Source: Vibrio hepatarius (GTDB taxonomy: Bacteria > Pseudomonadota > Gammaproteobacteria > Enterobacterales > Vibrionaceae). From it: a stretch of DNA of 50,065 nt. The translations under genes were made by a program, and so were the position numbers. Positions 24,094 through 31,541 of this stretch are shown one piece after another; position 1 is the stretch's first letter, and each line of letters starts with the position of its first letter. The stretch spans positions 1-50,065 of the forward strand of contig NZ_JAHKPM010000062.1 in NCBI RefSeq assembly GCF_018860525.1, in the 5' to 3' direction. The notes beneath the pieces are model-generated. The model was not told the origin of the DNA. It worked only from the letters and a program-made list of their open reading frames with translations, and ran no database searches.

Positions 24094-26889
24094 CTAATGC
24101 GCTTGATCCCAATTGTCTCCGTGACCAGTTTCAGCAACTAAAGGGATATCAAGATTCACAGCAGATTCCATTAATTCTTGTACTTTACTTTCAATTTCAC
24201 TAAGGGCTGCTTCTTCAACTTCAAAAACAAGTTCATCATGAACCTGCATAAGTAACTTAACTCGTCCATCGCCATGTTCTTCAATCCATTGATCAACGAG
24301 CAGCATTGCCTTTTTAATAATGTCAGCAGCTGTGCCTTGCATAGGAGCATTGATTGCCGCCCGCTCAGCCGCCTTGCGACGCATGCCATTACGTGATTTA
24401 ATTTCTGGTAAATGTAGTCGACGACCAAAAATTGTCTCTACATAGCCTTGGTCAGCCGCCAGACTTCGCGTATCTTCCATATACTGCATGACTCCGGGAT
24501 AGCGCTCAAAATAAGTATTCATATACTGCTGAGCCTCATTGCGCGGAATCCCAAGTTGCTTTGCAAGGCCAAAAGCACTCATTCCATAAATAAGACCAAA
24601 GTTTACCGCCTTAGCTCGCCTACGCTGTTCTGCTGTAACTTGTTCGATATCAACACCTATAATTTCAGCTGCTGTCGCAGAGTGGATATCCTTACCTTGC
24701 TGGAAAGCATCAAGTAATGCTTTATCGCCAGATAAGTGAGCCATAATACGCAATTCAATTTGAGAATAATCGACCGCCATAATTTTATACCCATGCGGTG
24801 CAACAAATGCCTGACGAATGCGCCGCCCCTGATCATTGCGGATAGGGATATTTTGTAAGTTGGGATCGGTAGAAGACAAACGACCAGTTGCTGTCACCGC
24901 TTGGTGATATGAGGTATGAACTCGTCCCGTCTGCGAATTAATCATCTTCGGCAATTTGTCTGTATAGGTAGACTTTAACTTTGCTAGACCACGATACTCT
25001 AGAATCAGTTTCGGTAGTGGATATTCTAGTGCTAATTCTTGCAAGACTTCTTCGTTAGTCGAAGGCGTACCTGAAGGTGTTTTTTTGATGACTGGTAAGC
25101 CCATTTTATCAAACAAAATAGCTTGCAGTTGCTTTGGTGAGTTCATATTAAACTCCTGCTCAGCGACTTCAAAGGTCTTCCGCTCTAACTCATTAAGGCG
25201 TAAAGCAATCTCTTGCGATTGCGCAGTAAGCTTCATGTCATCAATTAATACTCCCGTTCTCTCCATTCGAGACAACACGGGAACAAGAGGGATTTCAATC
25301 TGCTCATATATCACTCTTAGCTTATCATCTTTATTTATATTCTCGCTAAGACAATTATGTAAGCGAAGAGTAACATCCGCATCTTCAGCAGCGTATGGTG
25401 ACGCCTCGTCTAACTCAATTTGGTTAAATGTAAGTTGCTTCTTACCTTTACCAGCAATCTGCTCGAAGGAGATACAACTGTGTTGAAGGAAGCGCAATGC
25501 TAAACTGTCCATATCATGCTTCCCTCCAACGCTATTATATACGTAAGATGCAAGCATGGTATCGTGTTTTACTCCTTTCATTTCAATACCGTAACGTGCT
25601 AACACGCTAGCATCATATTTAAGATTTTGTCCCACTTTAGCCAGTGCGTCATTTTCTAGAATCGGCTTGAGTTGCTCTAAAACCCAACTGCGATCTAATT
25701 GCTGAGGAGCATCAAGGTAATCATGACCAATAGGTACATAGGCAGCAGTTCCTTCTTCAGTAGCAAATGATACACCGACTAAATTGGCTACCATGTAATC
25801 AAGACTGTCCGTTTCAGTATCAAAAGCAAAAATATCAGAAGCTTTAAGCTTCTCTAACCAAATATTGAATGCTTGCTGATCGAGAATGGTTTCATAACTG
25901 CTGCGATCAATTATCACCGCCGATACACCTTCGTCTCTGACTAAAGATGATTGCCCAGTACCCGAAACGGCCTTAGGTTTATCATCTGCAACGATAGCAC
26001 CACTTCCACCTTCCAATATTTCATTAAGCCAAGACTTAAACACTAACTGGCCATAGAGTTCAATCAATTCATCAGTCTTAGGCTCTGATTTAAATAAAGA
26101 ATCATGCGAATTATCTAACTCCACATCTAACTTAATCGTCGCGAGATCATAGGATAAAAATGCACTCTCTTTATTATCTATGAGTTTTTTTGCCATGGTC
26201 TTAGATCCACGAAAACCAAGGGCCGTTATTTGATCAAGATTTTCATACAACTTTGTTAAGCCACCAATCCCTTGTAATAGGGCCGTCGCTGTCTTATCAC
26301 CGACACTTGGGACACCTGGAATGTTGTCAACCTTATCACCCATTAAAGCTAAATAGTCGATAATTAAATCAGGCGGGATACCAAACTTTTCAATAACTCC
26401 ATCTCGGTCCATCACCACATTTGTCATGGTATTAATCAGGGTGACATTATCATCAACCAATTGAGCCATGTCTTTATCACCTGTGCTAATCAAAACCGGT
26501 ATCCCAGCTTGTGATGCTTGCGAGGCAAGAGTTCCAATCACATCATCAGCTTCAACACCTGGAACACAGATTAGCGGTAACCCCATTGCTTTAATGACCT
26601 TGTGAAGGGGCTCAATTTGGCACCTCAAATCATCAGGCATCGGAGGGCGGTTGGCTTTATATTCAGGATACATATCATCACGAAATGTTTTTCCCTTAGC
26701 ATCAAATACCACAGCGATACGTTGTGAGGAAAATTGGCGCATCATACTACGCAGCATATTCACTACGCCATAGACAGCATTTGTTGGTATATCACCATTA
26801 GTCATAGTGTCTGGATAGGCGTGAAATGCACGATAAAGGTAAGAAGAACCATCAATTAAAATCAATGGATTTTCAGGAATACGAGCCAT
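24094..26889 (-). CDS. polA: DNA polymerase I
   Basis: 931 aa with all three domains. The N-terminal 5'-3' exonuclease (1 to about 300) has LIDGSSYLYRAFHA, VFDAKGKTFR and STGDKDMAQL. The 3'-5' proofreading domain has intact FDTETDSLDY, KYDASVL and YAAEDADVT. The C-terminal polymerase carries MAVDYSQIELRIMAHLSGD (motif A), KAVNFGLIYGMS (motif B) and MQVHDELVFEV (motif C). It processes Okazaki fragments and fills repair gaps. Proofreading acidic residues are present, so it should be exonuclease-active. Monocistronic with its own terminator; a DnaA-box/GATC-rich stretch lies upstream. Confidence 0.97.
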   Translation of the reverse strand: MARIPENPLILIDGSSYLYRAFHAYPDTMTNGDIPTNAVYGVVNMLRSMMRQFSSQRIAVVFDAKGKTFRDDMYPEYKANRPPMPDDLRCQIEPLHKVIKAMGLPLICVPGVEADDVIGTLASQASQAGIPVLISTGDKDMAQLVDDNVTLINTMTNVVMDRDGVIEKFGIPPDLIIDYLALMGDKVDNIPGVPSVGDKTATALLQGIGGLTKLYENLDQITALGFRGSKTMAKKLIDNKESAFLSYDLATIKLDVELDNSHDSLFKSEPKTDELIELYGQLVFKSWLNEILEGGSGAIVADDKPKAVSGTGQSSLVRDEGVSAVIIDRSSYETILDQQAFNIWLEKLKASDIFAFDTETDSLDYMVANLVGVSFATEEGTAAYVPIGHDYLDAPQQLDRSWVLEQLKPILENDALAKVGQNLKYDASVLARYGIEMKGVKHDTMLASYVYNSVGGKHDMDSLALRFLQHSCISFEQIAGKGKKQLTFNQIELDEASPYAAEDADVTLRLHNCLSENINKDDKLRVIYEQIEIPLVPVLSRMERTGVLIDDMKLTAQSQEIALRLNELERKTFEVAEQEFNMNSPKQLQAILFDKMGLPVIKKTPSGTPSTNEEVLQELALEYPLPKLILEYRGLAKLKSTYTDKLPKMINSQTGRVHTSYHQAVTATGRLSSTDPNLQNIPIRNDQGRRIRQAFVAPHGYKIMAVDYSQIELRIMAHLSGDKALLDAFQQGKDIHSATAAEIIGVDIEQVTAEQRRRAKAVNFGLIYGMSAFGLAKQLGIPRNEAQQYMNTYFERYPGVMQYMEDTRSLAADQGYVETIFGRRLHLPEIKSRNGMRRKAAERAAINAPMQGTAADIIKKAMLLVDQWIEEHGDGRVKLLMQVHDELVFEVEEAALSEIESKVQELMESAVNLDIPLVAETGHGDNWDQAH

Positions 26890-26908
26890 AATTTAAGCAT
26901 CCAAGGAA

Positions 26909-27162
26909 AAAAGATCTGCTAAGGATGCCACGACTCTATCAGTGGATCCATGTTAACTCATCACATCTGCTCTAGATCTGTTAACAAGCTTGATCATTCT
27001 CTCCTATTCTATGTGGATAAGTCTGTTCATAGTATTTATGTCTATCAATTTAATACAGTGGAAAAAATGGCATATAACTTTATAAGATATTGATTTATAT
27101 AAATAAAATACAAGATCGGTAGATATGGGACAGATCAACAAAAGATCCTTGCTTGTGGAAAA
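26909..27162. promoter_or_regulatory. GATC cluster with DnaA boxes upstream of polA
   Basis: Seven GATC sites (about 26910, 26946, 26974, 26993, 27114, 27132, 27145) occur in about 240 bases, where about one is expected by chance. A perfect DnaA box TGTGGATAA lies at 27012-27020. TGTGGAAAA at 27154-27162 has one mismatch and AGTGGAAAA at 27057-27065 has two. The interval between is very A+T-rich. It covers the polA promoter region. Control of polA by DnaA/SeqA is an inference. Confidence 0.45.
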
Positions 27163-27254
27163 GACTATTGGTGCCCTTTTATTCAAGCCTTAGGTGAATT
27201 TATCTGGTTGAATATTTTTTAAACCCAAGGAAAGATATCGAATACGAGGCATAA

Positions 27255-27475
27255 AAAAAGCGACATCGATTTGATGTCGCCTAGCAAAAATTTATTAAAG
27301 CATTCTAAGTTGAACAATATGCTTTAATATAAAGCTATAAATTACACTGGAAGCAATGTGAGCAATGTCGTGTCAAATTGAATGAGTGCAAGTTCACGCA
27401 TATTGTATAGTTGCCATATTCACATTGAAAAAAGCAAATCTACATCTTGGTGAACTTCTCTTATCCCCTAAGACA
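27255..27475 (-). ncRNA. ryhB: RyhB iron-sparing small RNA
   Basis: On the minus strand, positions 27372-27346 hold the conserved RyhB seed, including ACATTGCTCACATTGCTTCC, followed by an A+T-rich tail. A strong terminator GCGACATC/GATGTCGC (27260-27280) plus seven T closes it. With the promoter at 27482-27510 the transcript is about 220 nt, longer than the 90-nt E. coli RNA and like the long V. cholerae RyhB. With Hfq it represses mRNAs for iron-using proteins when iron is scarce. It lies between polA and hemB. Confidence 0.95.
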
Positions 27476-27480
27476 AGATA

Positions 27481-27499
27481 AATAATAATTATTCTCATT
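27481..27499. promoter_or_regulatory. Fur box over the ryhB -10 region
   Basis: Minus strand reads AATGAGAATAATTATTATT, a close match to the 19-base Fur consensus. It overlaps the proposed -10 and spacer, so Fur-Fe(II) would exclude polymerase. Confidence 0.88.
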
Positions 27500-27510
27500 T
27501 GAGTCGTCAA
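27482..27510 (-). promoter_or_regulatory. ryhB promoter
   Basis: TTGACG (27510-27505), 17-base spacer, TATTAT (27487-27482) on the minus strand. Predicted start near 27475. Confidence 0.8.
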
Positions 27511-27516
27511 GAGGTA

Positions 27517-27535
27517 AATGAGAAAAAATCTCATT
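27517..27535. promoter_or_regulatory. Second Fur-like palindrome upstream of ryhB
   Basis: AATGAGAAAAAATCTCATT, a perfect inverted repeat with AATGAGA arms like the Fur box at 27481-27499, centred 36 bases further upstream and just beyond the -35. The centre AAAAA departs from the Fur consensus. Confidence 0.5.
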
Positions 27536-27737
27536 TATTTTGATCTCATAGCTGCATTTGTTTCATAAAATGGATTCGAGAATCTGTTAATCGTCGTTTC
27601 CTTTCAAACTACTAGATAAAAAATCCATTAACAATCAATTGCTTAATCATATATGGGGGGTTAATTTCGAGGTTTGACCTTTAATTGTAAATAGCCATGC
27701 TGTTTAACCCATAATTCTTGATATTCGATGCTAATCC

Positions 27738-27760
27738 AAAAAAAGCTGACAAATGTCAGC
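27738..27760 (-). terminator. Terminator of hemB
   Basis: GCTGAC (27745-27750) pairs with GTCAGC (27755-27760); seven T follow on the minus strand. Confidence 0.8.
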
Positions 27761-27780
27761 CTTTTCTCAAATAAACAAGC

Positions 27781-28827
27781 CTATTCTACTGTTCGCATAA
27801 ACTTGGCTGGCTCAGCATTGTCTTGTGTCAACCATTCAGCCACATCCTTTGCAAAATAAGTTAGGATGCCATCAGCACCTGCGCGCTTAAAACAAAGTAA
27901 TGATTCCATCACTGTTTCACGCTCTTTTAACCAACCATTTTGAAAAGCCGCTTTGTGCATAGCATATTCACCTGACACCTGATACGCAAAAGTCGGTACT
28001 TTCAGCTCGGCTTTAACCCGACGTACAACATCAAGATAAGGCATACCCGGTTTAACCATCACCATATCCGCGCCTTCATTGATATCCATAGCAACTTCAT
28101 GAACGGCCTCATCACTATTAGCAGGGTCCATCTGATAGTTATTTTTGTTACCACCCTTGAGGTTATTCGAAGAGCCAACTGCATCTCGAAATGGTCCGTA
28201 ATAATGAGAAGCATATTTGGCCGAATAAGCCATGATTTGAGTATTAATATATCCAGCGTCTTCTAGTGCTTCTCGGATAGCTCCTATCCTCCCATCCATC
28301 ATATCTGATGGAGCAACTACATCAGCGCCCGCTTCGGCATGAGACAAGGCTTGTTGTATCAACACTTCTGTTGTCTCATCGTTCTGGACATAGCCTTCTT
28401 CATCGATAATTCCATCTTGGCCATGGGTAGTAAAAGGGTCCAAAGCCACATCAGTAATAACACCGATTTCTGGTACATGTTCTTTCAATGAGCGTACTGC
28501 TCTCTGGACCAAACCTTCAGAATTATAAGCCTCTGCAGCACATAAACTTTTAGCATCTTGATTCACCACTGGGAACAAAGCAATCGCAGGTACCCCTAAT
28601 CTAGCAAGGTACTGCGCTTCTTCTAACATCAGATCAATCGATAAGCGCTCAACTCCAGGCATAGACTCTACTGTCTCACGACGATCTTTACCCATCAAAA
28701 TGAACATAGGATAAATCAAGTCACTGACGGTTACTTGACTCTCAGCCATAAGGCGGCGGCTAAAATCATGCTTGCGTATACGGCGCATACGGCGACCAGG
28801 AAACTGGCCTTGAATGGAAACGGACAC
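27781..28827 (-). CDS. hemB: Delta-aminolevulinic acid dehydratase (porphobilinogen synthase)
   Basis: 348 aa. Two active-site lysines are visible, K204 in MAYSAKYAS and K259 in MVKPGMPYL, the latter forming the Schiff base. The metal loop reads DPFTTHGQDG (130-139), without the cysteines of zinc enzymes, so this is the Mg-dependent type known from Pseudomonas. It joins two aminolevulinate molecules to porphobilinogen in haem synthesis. A possible Mg allosteric site is expected. It lies downstream of ryhB's promoter on the same strand but has its own terminator before it. The ribosome site AAGGAGAA precedes the ATG. Confidence 0.96.
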   Translation of the reverse strand: MSVSIQGQFPGRRMRRIRKHDFSRRLMAESQVTVSDLIYPMFILMGKDRRETVESMPGVERLSIDLMLEEAQYLARLGVPAIALFPVVNQDAKSLCAAEAYNSEGLVQRAVRSLKEHVPEIGVITDVALDPFTTHGQDGIIDEEGYVQNDETTEVLIQQALSHAEAGADVVAPSDMMDGRIGAIREALEDAGYINTQIMAYSAKYASHYYGPFRDAVGSSNNLKGGNKNNYQMDPANSDEAVHEVAMDINEGADMVMVKPGMPYLDVVRRVKAELKVPTFAYQVSGEYAMHKAAFQNGWLKERETVMESLLCFKRAGADGILTYFAKDVAEWLTQDNAEPAKFMRTVE

Positions 28828-28975
28828 TGTATTCTCCTTATGTGGTGAAAGTGCTTGATTTGCATAATATCACTCCTGAGGTCTTAGGCTAGCAGCAAGT
28901 GATAAAAATACAAAAAATGACCAAATGCTCACACTGCCGTATACTCTGGCCAACCAAGCTTTAAAGAGACAAACA

Positions 28976-29737
28976 ATGATCGATACTCACGCGCACATTT
29001 ATGCCAGCGAATTTGATAATGACCGCGATCAGGTTGTAGAAAGAGCACTCGCCCAAGGCATAGATAAAATCTTGCTGCCCAACATAGATATTGAATCTAT
29101 CCAACCCATGCTGCATACCGAAGCTGCTTATCCTGATGTATGTCATTCTATGATGGGACTTCATCCATGTTATGTTGATGCAAATATTGATCATACTTTA
29201 CAAATAATTCATAGCTGGTTTGAAAAGCATCCTTTTATTGCTGTTGGCGAAATTGGTATCGACCTTTATTGGGACAAGACGTACAAAGTTGAACAAGAAA
29301 AAGCTTTTACTACTCAGTTGAACTGGGCCAAAGAGATGAAACTGCCCGTTGTAATCCACACCCGGGACTCCATACAAGAAACGCTAGACTTGCTAAGTCA
29401 GGAGCAAGATGGCTCACTTTCTGGTGTATTTCACTGTTTTGGTGGTGATATAGAACAAGCTAAAGCCATTAATGGCTTAGGGTTTCATCTTGGTCTTGGC
29501 GGGGTAAGTACATTCAAAAATGGCGGCATGGATAAAGTCATCCCGTCGTTAGATATGAATTACATCCTGCTTGAAACTGACTGCCCCTATTTGGCACCGG
29601 TTCCGCATAGAGGAAAGCGCAATGAGCCAGCTTACATTTCATTAGTAGCAAAACGGATCGCTGATTTGCGTGAAAGTACTTTTGAAGAAGTTATAAACGT
29701 CACAAACAAAAATGCTAAATGCTTGTTTTGCATTTAA
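28976..29737 (+). CDS. tatD: TatD-family metal-dependent DNase/hydrolase
   Basis: 253 aa from ATG 28976, where the TatD motif begins (MIDTHAHIY). Metal ligands are visible: H4 and H6 of HAH, E in GEIGIDLYW, H in VIHTRDS, H in FHCFGG, and D in LLETDCPYLAP. The TIM-barrel length is complete. TatD proteins are 3'-5' exonucleases linked to DNA repair and fragmentation. In E. coli tatD is the last gene of tatABCD; here it is on the opposite strand, facing tatABC. An upstream in-frame start at 28925 lacks support. A paralogous TatD (YcfH, YjjV type) cannot be excluded, so the symbol is tentative. Confidence 0.8.
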   Translation: MIDTHAHIYASEFDNDRDQVVERALAQGIDKILLPNIDIESIQPMLHTEAAYPDVCHSMMGLHPCYVDANIDHTLQIIHSWFEKHPFIAVGEIGIDLYWDKTYKVEQEKAFTTQLNWAKEMKLPVVIHTRDSIQETLDLLSQEQDGSLSGVFHCFGGDIEQAKAINGLGFHLGLGGVSTFKNGGMDKVIPSLDMNYILLETDCPYLAPVPHRGKRNEPAYISLVAKRIADLRESTFEEVINVTNKNAKCLFCI

Positions 29738-29858
29738 AATATTCGGTAATTCATATCATTATCAATAAAACAATGAGGAAAGGATATAAAAAATATCATA
29801 TTTAAAATCCATCACTGCTGATTTACTAACAAAAATAACAATTAAGAATCACCTTTAT

Positions 29859-29975
29859 ATGTTTTATCACAGTGGCTGCTTACGCAGGAAACATCGAACA
29901 TTTTGGCAGAAATTATTAGGTGTTAAAGAAGTTTATAAGTGCTCACATTGCCGAGACACATTAAAAATAAAATAG
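29859..29975 (+). CDS. Possible 38-aa basic zinc-knuckle-like protein
   Basis: A short frame from ATG 29859 to TAG 29975 encodes a basic peptide with SGCLRRKHRTFWQKLLG, then VYKCSHCRDTLKIK. The CxxC near the C-terminus, a further Cys at position 7 and several His could bind one zinc. The composition (R/K/H/W, CSHC) looks like a real small protein rather than random sequence, but no strong ribosome site is seen (AAGAA about 13 bases upstream). It lies in the 300-base gap between tatD and tatC. Function unknown. Confidence 0.45.
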   Translation: MFYHSGCLRRKHRTFWQKLLGVKEVYKCSHCRDTLKIK

Positions 29976-30036
29976 ATTCATTTAGCATAGCGGCCTTAAC
30001 GAGGAAGCTTAAAAATCGCCAGCTTCTTCGGCAGGG

Positions 30037-30768
30037 CTATTGGTCATGTTTTCGAACATAAAATCGTGCAAAAAACAGCCCCACCTCAAACAACAAGCAC
30101 ATAGGTATCGCTAATAATGTCTGGGAAATAATATCTGGGGGCGTTAGCATCATACCAACCACAAAGGCTCCCACAATAATATAGGGCCTTTTTTCACTTA
30201 AGCTTTTAGGATCAGTTGCACCTGTCCAGCATAATAAAATAATCGCTACAGGGACTTCAAAAGCAATTCCAAACGCAAGAAATAGAGCCAGCACAAAATC
30301 CAAATAGCTAGAAATATCAGTCGCAAATTCGACTCCACCCAATGAAATTGCAGTAAAAAAACCAAATACCAATGGAAAAACCACAAAGTAAGCAAAAGCA
30401 ACACCACAGTAAAACAGCAAGGAACTGGAAAACAAAAGTGGCATAATTAAGCGGCGCTCATGTTTATATAATCCCGGTGCAACAAAGGCCCACACTTGAT
30501 ATAGGATAAAAGGCACCGCAACAAAAATTGATGCTATTAGAGTCAGTTTGAGTGGGGTAAAGAAAGGTGATGCAACATCTGTCGCTATCATGGTCGCCCC
30601 TTCGGGCAGACGCTCTATCAGTGGTGCAGAGACAAACTCATAAATATTATTTGCGAAATAGATCAATCCAAGAAATACAATTAATACAGCGATGAGTGCG
30701 CGAAGCAAACGGCTACGCAGTTCCAAAAGATGACTAATCAAAGGCTGCGCTTGCTCAACAGATGGCAT
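30037..30768 (-). CDS. tatC: Sec-independent translocase subunit TatC
   Basis: 243 aa with six predicted membrane segments. N-terminal SHLLELRSRLLRALIAVL is the twin-arginine signal recognition region; the loop with FFTPLKL and the segment ..LYKHERR..MPLL are family hallmarks. TatC with TatB reads twin-arginine signal peptides and recruits TatA to move folded proteins across the inner membrane. Last gene of the rmuC-ubiE-ubiJ-ubiB-tatA-tatB-tatC array; 62 bases separate it from tatB. Confidence 0.96.
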   Translation of the reverse strand: MPSVEQAQPLISHLLELRSRLLRALIAVLIVFLGLIYFANNIYEFVSAPLIERLPEGATMIATDVASPFFTPLKLTLIASIFVAVPFILYQVWAFVAPGLYKHERRLIMPLLFSSSLLFYCGVAFAYFVVFPLVFGFFTAISLGGVEFATDISSYLDFVLALFLAFGIAFEVPVAIILLCWTGATDPKSLSEKRPYIIVGAFVVGMMLTPPDIISQTLLAIPMCLLFEVGLFFARFYVRKHDQ

Positions 30769-30830
30769 GAAAACCCCTACTGGAAAATATCAATAGGAGT
30801 CGCTTACAAAAACTCCCATTAAGAGTAATA

Positions 30831-31259
30831 CTATTCAATTTTTTTATCTGCCAATGGTAATGATTCACCACTTAAATGATCGTGACTATGAGGCTCCTTG
30901 GCATCAGATGTCCGTATATTCTCTACTTCTTCCGTATCTCCATCTTCTGTCATCACTTCCCTTGTCTTAGAGTATGGACGCTGAACATCTTGAGCAGCCT
31001 GTTTGAGCTCATCAACTGATGACTTAAGTTCTGGAGATAAATCTTCCATTCCCATTTTTTCAGCTTTGCGCAAGTTTTCTTGTAATTCTTGCACTTTGAG
31101 CTCATGTGATATTTCGTCTTTAACATTATTGGCCATTTTTTTCGCAGAGCTCACAAAGCGAGATACACTACGAATAGCATGGGGCAGACGCTCAGGTCCC
31201 AGAACGACTAGTCCAACGACAGAGATTAATACCAGCTCCCAAAAACCGATATCAAACAC
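30831..31259 (-). CDS. tatB: Twin-arginine translocase subunit TatB
   Basis: 142 aa. A single N-terminal membrane helix with the conserved E and GP hinge (MFDIGFWELVLISVVGLVVL then GPERLP) is followed by an amphipathic helix and a long charged C-terminal tail. It starts 3 bases after tatA stops. TatB forms the receptor with TatC. Confidence 0.95.
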   Translation of the reverse strand: MFDIGFWELVLISVVGLVVLGPERLPHAIRSVSRFVSSAKKMANNVKDEISHELKVQELQENLRKAEKMGMEDLSPELKSSVDELKQAAQDVQRPYSKTREVMTEDGDTEEVENIRTSDAKEPHSHDHLSGESLPLADKKIE

Positions 31260-31262
31260 TGG

Positions 31263-31499
31263 TTATACCTGCTCTTTATCTTTTTTACTTTCGGCAGTAG
31301 CATCTGCTTTCTGCTGATCGATATGTTTAGGCTCAAAATCTGCATCTTTCTTCGCTGATTCATCTTCACTCATGGCTTTCTTAAAACCTTTAACAGCACT
31401 GCCTAAGTCCCCTCCCATGCCTCGTAGTTTCTTGGTACCGAACAAAAGAACCACAATGACTGCAACAATAAGAAGTTGCCAAATACTAATACCACCCAT
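31263..31499 (-). CDS. tatA: Twin-arginine translocase subunit TatA
   Basis: 78 aa. The short membrane helix MGGISIWQLLIVAVIVVLLF is followed by the FGTKKLRGMGGDLGSAVKGFKKAM amphipathic region, typical of TatA, and a lysine/aspartate-rich tail. TatA oligomers form the transport pathway. First tat gene, 42 bases after ubiB. Confidence 0.95.
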   Translation of the reverse strand: MGGISIWQLLIVAVIVVLLFGTKKLRGMGGDLGSAVKGFKKAMSEDESAKKDADFEPKHIDQQKADATAESKKDKEQV

Positions 31500-31541
31500 T
31501 TTCTATACCTCAGGCTAATCCAAACCAATAAAGTCTACTGC

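Noticed and set aside
26909..27162. Chromosome origin (oriC)
   Set aside because: GATC and DnaA boxes are present, but the neighbours are polA and ryhB, not mioC/gidA. The box number and 13-mer array are insufficient.
27004..27186. 60-codon minus-strand frame upstream of polA
   Set aside because: Low-complexity translation of A+T-rich DNA, overlapping the DnaA-box cluster; no ribosome site.
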